The notes beneath the pieces were generated by a model. The model worked only from the letters and a program-made list of their open reading frames with translations. It ran no database searches and was not told the origin of the DNA. Positions 41,910 through 49,316 of a stretch of DNA of 51,223 bases are shown piece after piece. The stretch's first letter is position 1. Each line of letters begins with the position of its first letter. The stretch spans positions 1 to 51,223 of the forward strand of contig CAMLIZ010000007.1 in the NCBI GenBank assembly GCA_946480245.1, read 5' to 3'. The position numbers and the translations under genes were made by a program. This stretch comes from an uncultured Pseudomonadota bacterium. GTDB taxonomy: Bacteria > Pseudomonadota > Gammaproteobacteria > Burkholderiales > Burkholderiaceae.

Positions 41910-42326
41910 ATGCCGAGAACCGCCGCCCTTCTGCCTGCGCTGCTGCTGAGCCTGCTGGCCGCCTGCGGCAAGGCCGACAACAGCGTCCCCACCCCGGGCC
42001 CGGCCTCCGCGCCGACGCCGAAGGTCGAGGCGCCTGCCGCGCCCGCGGCCACCACCACCGCACAAGGCGACCTCGACAAGGGCGAGCATGTGTTCAAGTC
42101 CACCTGCGCGCTGTGCCATGCCAGTGGTGCGGCAGGCGCTCCGCTGTTCAAGTCCAAGGAAGACTGGGCGCCGCGCATCGCGCAGGGCAAGGACACGCTG
42201 TACGCGCACGCGCTCGGCGGCTTCACCGGCAGCAAGGGCGTGATGCCGCCGAAGGGTGGCAACACCGCGCTGGCCGACGCCGACGTGAAGGCGGCGGTGG
42301 ATTACATGGTGTCGAAGGCGCAATAG
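41910..42326 (+). CDS. Lipoprotein cytochrome c5-type (class I, one haem)
   Basis: 138 residues. AAAGGA 6 bases before the ATG. Lipoprotein signal with lipobox LLAAC near residue 19, then a disordered Pro/Ala-rich linker, and one cytochrome c domain from about 55: haem site CALCH, then APLFKSKEDWAPRIAQGKDT, LYAHALGGFTGSKGVMPPKG with the methionine ligand, and ALADADVKAAVDYMV. The layout matches c5-like cytochromes. Being anchored and periplasmic, it could feed electrons to NosZ or a nitrite reductase. The NsrR-like and FNR-like sites upstream point to expression during NO production. Confidence 0.88.
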   Translation: MPRTAALLPALLLSLLAACGKADNSVPTPGPASAPTPKVEAPAAPAATTTAQGDLDKGEHVFKSTCALCHASGAAGAPLFKSKEDWAPRIAQGKDTLYAHALGGFTGSKGVMPPKGGNTALADADVKAAVDYMVSKAQ

Positions 42327-42338
42327 CGCGTTTCCCGC

Positions 42339-42353
42339 CCGGGACCATCCCGG
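42339..42353 (+). terminator. Short hairpin after the cytochrome c gene
   Basis: CCGGGA-CCA-TCCCGG, a 6-base perfect stem 12 bases after the stop. No T-tract, so termination may be partial or Rho-dependent. Confidence 0.35.
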
Positions 42354-42423
42354 CCCGCGTGAAGGAAGTCACGCCACCCGGGGCGGTCGCGGTCCTACAC
42401 TGGTCCGCTCCGCCACGTCCGGG

Positions 42424-43125
42424 ATGGTCGACATGGATCAGTTGGGTTCCGCCCCCAACGCCACGCTGGTGGCCTCGCTTCTGCTGCTCTTGTCGATGCT
42501 GTGGCTGCGCGTGCGCAGCGGGCGCAGCCAAGCCCCGCGCAAGCGCACGCACGACCAGCTGGACACCGTGCAGGCCTGGCCGGCCAAGCTGGTGCGGGTG
42601 CTGACCCCCGTGCAGTTGAAGGCGCACGACCTGCTGCGCCAGGCCCTGCCCGGGCAGATGATCCTTTCGCAGACACCTCTGGCGCAGTTCATGCGCGTGT
42701 CCACGCGCTACTCGTATTCCGAATGGTTCAAGCGCGCCGGCCGGCTGCGTGCGAGCTTTCTGGTGTGCGACGCGCAGGCCACCGTGATTGCCGCCGTGGA
42801 CCTGCGCCTGGCCAACGAAAGCGAGCGCGAGCAGGCGCGCCATGTTCGGCTGGTGCGGGTGCTGGATTCGGTGGGCGTGCCCGTGCTGGTGTGGGGCGAG
42901 CACGACCTGCCCACCGTTTCGCAGATCCGGCAGCGCTTCGCCGGCTTGCTGGAAGACCTGGCGCAGCGAGCCGCCGCCGCATTGCCGCAAGAGCTGGCCG
43001 CCGGTGACGAGATGATGTCGGGCCTGCACGAAGCGATGGACGCCGCATCCACCGACTTCGCGGCCTTCGAGACCGCGCCGGTGCCCTTCGACGAGGGCCG
43101 GCGCCCCGCGCGCGGCTCTGCCTGA
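42424..43125 (+). CDS. DUF2726-domain membrane-anchored protein
   Basis: 233 residues. A single N-terminal transmembrane helix (TLVASLLLLLSMLWLRVRSG) is followed by a cytoplasmic domain of about 150 residues: LDTVQAWPAKLVRVLTPVQL, MILSQTPLAQFMRVSTRYSY, ASFLVCDAQATVIAAVDLRL and VGVPVLVWGEHDLPTVSQIR. This is the DUF2726 pattern, distantly related to restriction-endonuclease-like folds, yet catalytic residues are not obvious. A second ATG at 42433 (MDQLG) may be the true start. A TACACT hexamer at 42396-42401 is a possible -10. No clear link to denitrification; it ends 38 bases before the convergent nosL. Confidence 0.75.
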   Translation: MVDMDQLGSAPNATLVASLLLLLSMLWLRVRSGRSQAPRKRTHDQLDTVQAWPAKLVRVLTPVQLKAHDLLRQALPGQMILSQTPLAQFMRVSTRYSYSEWFKRAGRLRASFLVCDAQATVIAAVDLRLANESEREQARHVRLVRVLDSVGVPVLVWGEHDLPTVSQIRQRFAGLLEDLAQRAAAALPQELAAGDEMMSGLHEAMDAASTDFAAFETAPVPFDEGRRPARGSA

Positions 43126-43163
43126 ACCCGCGCGGCACGCGTGCTGCACGAGGCCCGCGCGGC

Positions 43164-43703
43164 CTACATCTGCTTGTCCTTCAGCACGCCGCCGTCCAGC
43201 ACGGCCATCTCCGGCGTGATCTGCGCGAAGCGATAGGTCTTGCCGCCCTCGCGCGCGGCAAATGCCGCCGCATCGGCCTGCTGCGCGAACGACGCGAAGG
43301 TGCCGCCCATCGATCCGCGGCGCTTCGAGCCCACCACGTAGTGGGCGGTTTGCGCGTCGATCCAGTGGCCGCGCGGATCGTTCCAGTCGGCCAGCGCCAT
43401 GTCCTGCACATAGGCTGCGCGCAGCTTGCGCTGCTGCTCAGGACGCAGCAGCACGGCAAACATCTCGATCGTGTCGCAGAAGAACTGCGGCTCGCCCTGT
43501 TCGTACAGCAGCTGCGCCTTCGGCCCGGGAAAGTCCGCCAGGGTCATGCCGTCCAGGCTGCAGGGCGTGTCGGCCGTGATCTCGCGTGGCTGCACGGGCG
43601 GTGCCTTGGCTTGCGAGCAGCCGGCCAGTGCGGACACGGCGGCGATGCCGGCGCTGCCGGCCAGGGCAGTGAAGCGGCGGCGGTTGCAGCACATCGGGTT
43701 CAT
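43164..43703 (-). CDS. nosL: NosL, copper chaperone for nitrous oxide reductase
   Basis: 179 residues from ATG 43703, overlapping the nosY stop by 4 bases. A lipoprotein leader (RRRFTALAGSAGIAAVSALA, then GC) with a twin-arginine-like start may be exported by Tat or Sec. The metal site motif is PCSLDGMTLADFPGPKAQLL (C-x4-GM), and QFFCDTIEMFAVLL matches the family D-T-x-E-M-F segment. Later come NDPRGHWIDAQTAHYVVGSK and RGSMGGTFASFAQQADAAAF. NosL delivers Cu(I) in the periplasm to NosZ maturation by NosDFY. Confidence 0.92.
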   Translation of the reverse strand: MNPMCCNRRRFTALAGSAGIAAVSALAGCSQAKAPPVQPREITADTPCSLDGMTLADFPGPKAQLLYEQGEPQFFCDTIEMFAVLLRPEQQRKLRAAYVQDMALADWNDPRGHWIDAQTAHYVVGSKRRGSMGGTFASFAQQADAAAFAAREGGKTYRFAQITPEMAVLDGGVLKDKQM

Positions 43704-44527
43704 CGGCGGAATCTCCAGGCGGCCAGCCCCAGCGGCAGCACGATCCAGCCCAGCATCACCGCGCCCAGCAGCAGCGGATTCGCCAGCTGCTGCGGGAACA
43801 CGGTGGCCAGCCCGTACATCGTGCGCACCTCGTCGAGGCTGAAGATGTTGAGGATGCGGAACACGTCCGCAGGGTTGAGCAGCAGCAGGTAGGGGAACAC
43901 GCCGCCGCCGATGGCGCCGCCGCTGGCCACCAGGGCGCCCAGCAGCAGCAGGTCGAACACGAGCACGAAGAAGAACCACAGCGCGATGGCGGCGCCGCTG
44001 GCGCGCGTGCGGTCACCGGCCCACACCGACACCAGCACGGCCATGCTGAGGAAGGCCATGCCCAGCAGCACCGAGCTCAGCATGAAGCCGGCGTAGTCCC
44101 ACAGCGCGGACGCGGGCAGGTGCGCGGCCAACAGCGCGCCCACGATGCCGAAGCCCACCACCGTGGCGCAGGCCAGCGCGGCCGACAGCCCGAGGAACTT
44201 GCCCAGCAGCACCTCCAAGCGCGTGATCGGCATCGACAGCAGCAGGTCCAGCGAGCCGCGCTCGCGCTCGCCCACGATGGCGTCGAAGCCGAGGATCAGC
44301 GCGATCAGCGGCACCAGGTAGATCACCAGGCTCACGAGGCTGGCGATCGTCACCTCCATGCCGCGCAGGCCCACCTCGCCTTGCTGGGCCGAGCCCACAT
44401 ACGCGATGGCGAGCGCGAACGCGGTGAGCACCGCCGTCACCGCCAGCACCCAGCGGTTGCGGATGCGATCGCGAAACTCCTTGGCGATCACGACGCCGAT
44501 CTGGCGCGGTTCGAGGGCGAGTTGCAT
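43700..44527 (-). CDS. nosY: NosY, membrane permease of the NosDFY copper-sulfur maturation transporter
   Basis: 275 residues with six transmembrane helices. N-terminus IGVVIAKEFRDRIRNRWVLA, then VIYLVPLIALILGFDAIVGE with RERGSLDLLLSMPITRLEVL, the coupling-helix region of ABC-2-type permeases, and FRILNIFSLDEVRTMYGLA near the end, all typical NosY. It pairs with NosF to move or transduce energy for the CuZ sulfur/copper site of NosZ. Nine bases separate it from nosF. Confidence 0.93.
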   Translation of the reverse strand: MQLALEPRQIGVVIAKEFRDRIRNRWVLAVTAVLTAFALAIAYVGSAQQGEVGLRGMEVTIASLVSLVIYLVPLIALILGFDAIVGERERGSLDLLLSMPITRLEVLLGKFLGLSAALACATVVGFGIVGALLAAHLPASALWDYAGFMLSSVLLGMAFLSMAVLVSVWAGDRTRASGAAIALWFFFVLVFDLLLLGALVASGGAIGGGVFPYLLLLNPADVFRILNIFSLDEVRTMYGLATVFPQQLANPLLLGAVMLGWIVLPLGLAAWRFRR

Positions 44528-44536
44528 GGTTGTCTT

Positions 44537-45436
44537 TCAGGCAGAGGCGGCGAGCAGCACGTCCTCGAGCGAAGGCTCGTGAACCTGCAGGTCGGTGACG
44601 GCGCCGCCGAGCGCAGCCAGCGCCTGCAGCAGCGGCATCTTGGCGGCGCGCGGGCACTGCACCGCCACGTGGTCACCCTGCGTGTGCAGCGGTGTGCCGC
44701 CGCCGGCGGCCACGGCGCCGTGCACGCGCTCGTGTGCACCAGCGGCCAGGCGCAGGTCGAAGCGCAGCGGCAAGGCACTGGCCTCGCGCATCGCCTGCAC
44801 CGTGCCCACCGCATGGATGCGGCCGTTCTTCATCGTGGCCAGGCGCCCCACGCGCTCCTGGATCTCAGACAGGATGTGCGAGGTGAGCACGATGGTGGCG
44901 CCGCCGGCCTGCAACTCGGCCACGATGTCGTAGAAGTCATGGATGCCGGCCGGATCCAGCCCGTTGGTGGGCTCGTCCAGGAACAGCAGGCGCGGCGCGC
45001 CCAGCAGGGCCTGCGCAAAGCCCAGGCGCTGGCGCATGCCCTTGGAGTAGTCGCGCACGCGGCGCGCGCCGGCGTGGCCCAGGCCCACGCGCTGCAGCGT
45101 GGGCGCGCATTGCGCCTGCGGCACGCCCTTGAGCCGCGCAAAGAACGCCAGCGTCTCCAGGCCGCTCAAGTTGTCGTACAGCACCACGTTCTCGGGCAGG
45201 TAGCCCACGCCGCGGCGGATGCGGCGGAACGCCTCGCCGCGCACCGGCTGGCCGTCGATGTGGATCTCGCCCGACGTGGCCGGCAGCAGGCCGAGCATCA
45301 TCTTGAACAAGGTGCTCTTGCCGGCGCCGTTGTGGCCGATCAGGCCGAACAGCTCGCCGCGGCCGACCTCGAGATCGACGCCGGCCACGGCCTGCACGGC
45401 GCCAAAGCGCTTGACGACGTTGCGCACTTCAATCAT
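44537..45436 (-). CDS. nosF: NosF, ABC-transporter ATPase for NosZ maturation
   Basis: 299 residues. Walker A GHNGAGKST, Q-loop region GYLPENVVLYDNLSG, signature YSKGMRQRLGFAQ, Walker B RLLFLDEPTNGLDP, H-loop LTSHILSEIQ. The C-terminal ~90 residues (LRFDLRLAAGAHERVHGAVA, DLQVHEPSLEDVLL) form the short accessory domain of this subfamily. Works with NosY and NosD. The start overlaps the nosD end by 8 bases, so translation is coupled. Confidence 0.94.
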   Translation of the reverse strand: MIEVRNVVKRFGAVQAVAGVDLEVGRGELFGLIGHNGAGKSTLFKMMLGLLPATSGEIHIDGQPVRGEAFRRIRRGVGYLPENVVLYDNLSGLETLAFFARLKGVPQAQCAPTLQRVGLGHAGARRVRDYSKGMRQRLGFAQALLGAPRLLFLDEPTNGLDPAGIHDFYDIVAELQAGGATIVLTSHILSEIQERVGRLATMKNGRIHAVGTVQAMREASALPLRFDLRLAAGAHERVHGAVAAGGGTPLHTQGDHVAVQCPRAAKMPLLQALAALGGAVTDLQVHEPSLEDVLLAASA

Positions 45437-46691
45437 GGCGGTTCATCCAGTTGTGCCAATCGGCGTGGCGCGGGCTCATGCGCGGATGCGTGTCGGTGAC
45501 GCTGGGCGCGCGCAGCAGCGGAAACTGGTCCGCCACCAGGCGCAGCGTCTGCACTGCGGGGCTGCCGAGCAGCAGCGTGGCCGCGGGGTGGCGCCACACC
45601 AGGCGATCGACCATGTCGTTGGCGCGGTATGGCACGTCGCCGCGCCCGTCGCCATTGCGGTCCCAGCCGAGGTAGTTGCTCCAGTGGTTGCCAGCCTGCG
45701 CGCCCCAGGGCTCGTCACGCGCGCCCACGTAGCGCACCTGCTCCCGGTTGCGCACGAAGTCGTTGCCTTCCACGGTGTTGTGGATCGAGGCGGCCCACAG
45801 GTGCACACCCACGTCGTTGTCGACCACCAGGTTGTTGCGCAGCGTGTTGAACTCGGCGTCGTAGACGAAGAACCCGCGGTGGTTGCCGGCCACCACGTTG
45901 CCCTCGATCACCGAATCCTGGATCGTGCGCAGCATGATCCCGTGGTCGGTGTTGCCCCAGGCGCGGTTGTTGCGCACCACCTGGCGCCGCGTCATCATCA
46001 GCGCCAGGCCGCCGCGGTTGTGGTACGACTCGTTGTTCTCCCACGTGTTGTCGTTGGAGTTCATGTAGTGCGTGCCGTAGCGCACGTCGTGGATGCGGTT
46101 GCCGAGGAACAGCGCATGGTGCGACACGTCCACGTAGATGCCGTCGCGCGCAAAGCTGATCTCATTGCCCTCGATGCGCGCATGCTGGCTGTTGTAGAGC
46201 TGGATGCCGTTGCCGCGCTGTGCCGACGGGTGGTCGCGCAGGCCGGTGATCACGTTGCCCACCACCTGCACGCCGCTCACGCCCTCGATCCACAGGCCGA
46301 ACAGATTGGTGGTGATCTGGCAGTGGCGCACCTTGGCACGGTCTGCGCCCGGCTGGATGTAGATGCCGGCGTTCTGCGCGCCCAGGTCGTCGCCGCTGTC
46401 GCTGACGACGAGGCCGTCGATCGTGACGTCGGGCGCCGTGATGCGGATCGTGTCGCCCTTGCCGCTGGCGCTGATCGTGGGGTGCCCCACGCCCTGCAGC
46501 GTGAGCGGCTTGTCGATGCGCAGCGCCTGCGCATAGCGGCCGCGTTCGATCAGCAGCGTGTCGCCCGGCTGCGCCCGCGCCACGGCATCGGCCAGCGACT
46601 CGCCGGCATGCACGCGCAGCTGCGCGGCAACGGCCGTGGCGCCGAGCAGCAGCGCCACGCAGCCGGCCAGCACGCGGGTCAATACAGCCAT
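45429..46691 (-). CDS. nosD: NosD, periplasmic beta-helix protein for CuZ assembly
   Basis: 420 residues from ATG 46691; a longer frame to 48218 is a shadow of nosR. Signal peptide (LTRVLAGCVALLLGATAVAA) then right-handed parallel beta-helix repeats of the CASH type: ITAPDVTIDGLVVSDSGDDL, GNGIQLYNSQHARIEGNEIS, DGIYVDVSHHALFLGNRIHD, RGGLALMMTRRQVVRNNRAW, and NHWSNYLGWDRNGDGRGDVP. NosD acts in the periplasm with NosF and NosY to supply the copper-sulfide centre. The start overlaps nosR by 13 bases. Confidence 0.93.
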   Translation of the reverse strand: MAVLTRVLAGCVALLLGATAVAAQLRVHAGESLADAVARAQPGDTLLIERGRYAQALRIDKPLTLQGVGHPTISASGKGDTIRITAPDVTIDGLVVSDSGDDLGAQNAGIYIQPGADRAKVRHCQITTNLFGLWIEGVSGVQVVGNVITGLRDHPSAQRGNGIQLYNSQHARIEGNEISFARDGIYVDVSHHALFLGNRIHDVRYGTHYMNSNDNTWENNESYHNRGGLALMMTRRQVVRNNRAWGNTDHGIMLRTIQDSVIEGNVVAGNHRGFFVYDAEFNTLRNNLVVDNDVGVHLWAASIHNTVEGNDFVRNREQVRYVGARDEPWGAQAGNHWSNYLGWDRNGDGRGDVPYRANDMVDRLVWRHPAATLLLGSPAVQTLRLVADQFPLLRAPSVTDTHPRMSPRHADWHNWMNRHD

Positions 46692-49309
46692 TTGAGCCCC
46701 GGCACCGCGCGCAGCCACGGCAGCACGCCGACGGCGTTCATGAAGAGGAACAGTGCCGCGCCGATCAGCAGGTTCTTCATGCCGACGTAAGCGGCCATGT
46801 CGGGCCAGCTCGCCGGGCGCAGTGCGCGGCCCCACCACGGGCCCTCCTTCACCTGCGGCTTGCAGGCCATGCGCACCACCAGCTCGTAGGCGCTCCAGGC
46901 CAGCCACCAGCCGAGCACGATGCCCGGCCCCAGCTTGCCGGCCGCCCCGAGCAGCCAGGCCCAGGTGACCAGCACCGCCAGCCCGATGCCCGCCGCGCGG
47001 AAGAACAGCGGATGCGTGAGGAAGCTGCGGTTCCACGGCAGCAGGTGGTCCACCAGCTCCGCGCGCAGCCAGGCCAGCGTGCCCGGGCGCTGCGGCACCG
47101 GTGCGGGCGCCGGCGCAGGCACCGCAGGCACCGGGTGCAGCGGGATGTAGTAGCCGTCGGCACCGATCGGCGTGAGCTCCAGCCCGGCACGCGTGCGCTT
47201 CTTGCGCTCGCCGGCCAAGGGCGGGCAGGCATGCTCGTCGTAGTACATCACCATGCAGTCCAGGCACAGCAGGCACTCGCGCTGGTCGATGCGGCCTTGC
47301 CGGTCGATCGCCTGCGACGCGCAGCCCACCTCGCAGGCGCGGCACGGCCCGCATTCCTTCTTGCGCTTCAGGCCCCACCAGCGGAACGTGGACGGGATCG
47401 CCAGCGACGCGCCCAGCGGGCAAAGGTACTTGCAGAACGGCCGCTCGATGAACATCGAGGCCGCCAGCAGCGCCGACCAGAACGCCACGAAGGGCCAGGT
47501 GCGGTGCGTCACGCCGACCAGGAAGGTGGTCTTGAACGGCTCGATCTCGGCCAGCTTCTCGGCCAGCCCCATCGAGTAGAACGACACGCCCAGCAGCCCG
47601 GCGAACACGCCGTACTTCACCCACTTGAGCTTGTCGTGCAGTGCCTGCGGCAGCTTGGTCTGCCAGCGCCGCAGGCCCAGCGCGCCGGCCACCTTGTGCG
47701 TGATCTCGCTGAGCGCACCGTACGGGCACAGCCAGCCGCAGAACATGCCGCGGCCCCAGAAGAACACGCTGATGATGATGAACCACCAGAACAGGAACAC
47801 GAACGGGTCGGACAGGAACAGCCCCCACTGCCACTTGAACAGGATCGCGTGGAACCACGTGAGCACCTGCGTGATCGAGGGCTGCGCCATCAGGTGAAAG
47901 CCCGCGAATCCCAGGCTCGCCACCCACAGGGCGTACTTGGGGATCGACACCCAGCGCTTGTCCTTGCGCTCGGCGCGGCGCACCAGCCGGTCGCGCAGCG
48001 CATACACGGTGCCGGCCGCGGCCAGCAGCAGCGCGAACAGCGCGATCTCGATCGAGCGTGTCTTCCAGATCTGCAGCCAGGGCGGCGCCGGCGCGTCGTA
48101 GTGCGGGCGGCCGCCTTCGAGATAGGCCGCGGGCAGCCAGTAGTCGGCGTCGAAGCTGGTGAAGGTCTTGGCGCCGGTGTCGCGGTCGATGCGATTGGCG
48201 AGGAACACCATGCGCCACGGATACGCCGACGAGAAGCCCTCGCTGCGCAGGATGAAGATGCCCGACTCGCGGAACGCCGGCGCGCCGGCAGCGCGCACGC
48301 CGTACAGGTTCAGGTAGTCGAGGTCGCGGAAGGTGAAGTTGTCGCTGCCCTGCGCCACCGCGATGCGGTCGAAGATGCCGCCGCGCACGAAGCCCGAGCC
48401 CTTGAAGCTCTCATGCCCGCTGGAGATGATGAAGATCGCGTGCTCGCCCGGCTTCAGCCGCGCCATCAATGACGCGTATTCGGCATCACCGAGCAGGCTG
48501 CGCCCGACGGCGGGCGCGCCCAGGTCGCCGAAGAACATGTCGATCGTGGGCTGGCCGTCGGCCGGCAGGCCCACGTCCTCGGGCTGCACGGTCAGGCGCT
48601 TCACGGCGCCCTCGTCCAGCAATTGCCGCCAGTTGCGCGACTGTGCTTGCGGCACGAAGCGCGCCTGCGGCCGGCGCGTGGGCGGCAGGATGCCCACCTG
48701 CTCGGCCACGGCCTTGGCGCTGCTCTGGATCAGCTGGTTCTCCGACATCACCGTCACGGTGGCGCCGCTGATCGCGTCGAGCCCGGTGATGCCGTCGTCG
48801 GCATGCGCATGGCCGATCTCGATGCGCTGGCCCGCCCGCTTGCCGTTGTACTGCCCGATGAAGTGCGTGAGCGCCGATTCCGGAATGCCCAGCAGCAGGA
48901 TCGGCTCCGAATGCCGCAGCACCTTGGCACCGGTGATCACGCCGTGCGTGTCCATGCCGATCAAGGTGACGATCGGCTTGCCGGAGTAGCCCGGCATGTC
49001 GACGATGTCGGTCGACAGGAACACGTATCCGAGCAGCTTGCGCGCAGCGCCGGCGCCCTGGTAAGCCTCCACATAGGGCGGCCTCCCGATGCGCGCAGAA
49101 AAGCTCTGCGCGCCCGGCAGCACGTCCGCACACGGCACGTGCGCGCACAGCTCGGGGTCGGTGGCCAGTGCTGCCGGCAGCGGTGCCTCGTAGGCACCGC
49201 CGCCTTGCACCGAGGCGCCCGCTGTGCCGGCGAGCAGCCAGCCAACCAGCAGGGCCACCAGCCGCACCAGCCAATCGGCCGTGTGCCGGGTACTGCGACT
49301 TCGCTGCAC
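46679..49309 (-). CDS. nosR: NosR, membrane FMN/Fe-S electron donor for nitrous oxide reduction, with long C-terminal extension
   Basis: 876 residues from GTG 49309, 7 bases after nosZ. The periplasmic FMN-binding domain has the flavinylation motif DAISGATVTVMS, followed by GSGFVRGGIFDRIAVAQGSD. A membrane part has about six helices (GRGMFCGWLCPYGALSEITH with CxxxCP, and FCKYLCPLGASLAI). Two 4Fe-4S motifs come next: CGPCRACEVGCASQ and CLLCLDCMVMYYDEHACPPL. After them stand about 180 more residues with a Pro/Ala linker and three hydrophobic helices (AAGIGLAVLVTWAWLLGAAG and others). From memory, the well-studied NosR proteins are about 725 residues and end soon after the cluster region, so this tail is unusual. 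Needed for NosZ activity and nos expression. Confidence 0.92.
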   Translation of the reverse strand: MQRSRSTRHTADWLVRLVALLVGWLLAGTAGASVQGGGAYEAPLPAALATDPELCAHVPCADVLPGAQSFSARIGRPPYVEAYQGAGAARKLLGYVFLSTDIVDMPGYSGKPIVTLIGMDTHGVITGAKVLRHSEPILLLGIPESALTHFIGQYNGKRAGQRIEIGHAHADDGITGLDAISGATVTVMSENQLIQSSAKAVAEQVGILPPTRRPQARFVPQAQSRNWRQLLDEGAVKRLTVQPEDVGLPADGQPTIDMFFGDLGAPAVGRSLLGDAEYASLMARLKPGEHAIFIISSGHESFKGSGFVRGGIFDRIAVAQGSDNFTFRDLDYLNLYGVRAAGAPAFRESGIFILRSEGFSSAYPWRMVFLANRIDRDTGAKTFTSFDADYWLPAAYLEGGRPHYDAPAPPWLQIWKTRSIEIALFALLLAAAGTVYALRDRLVRRAERKDKRWVSIPKYALWVASLGFAGFHLMAQPSITQVLTWFHAILFKWQWGLFLSDPFVFLFWWFIIISVFFWGRGMFCGWLCPYGALSEITHKVAGALGLRRWQTKLPQALHDKLKWVKYGVFAGLLGVSFYSMGLAEKLAEIEPFKTTFLVGVTHRTWPFVAFWSALLAASMFIERPFCKYLCPLGASLAIPSTFRWWGLKRKKECGPCRACEVGCASQAIDRQGRIDQRECLLCLDCMVMYYDEHACPPLAGERKKRTRAGLELTPIGADGYYIPLHPVPAVPAPAPAPVPQRPGTLAWLRAELVDHLLPWNRSFLTHPLFFRAAGIGLAVLVTWAWLLGAAGKLGPGIVLGWWLAWSAYELVVRMACKPQVKEGPWWGRALRPASWPDMAAYVGMKNLLIGAALFLFMNAVGVLPWLRAVPGLKWLY

Positions 49310-49316
49310 GGTACGG

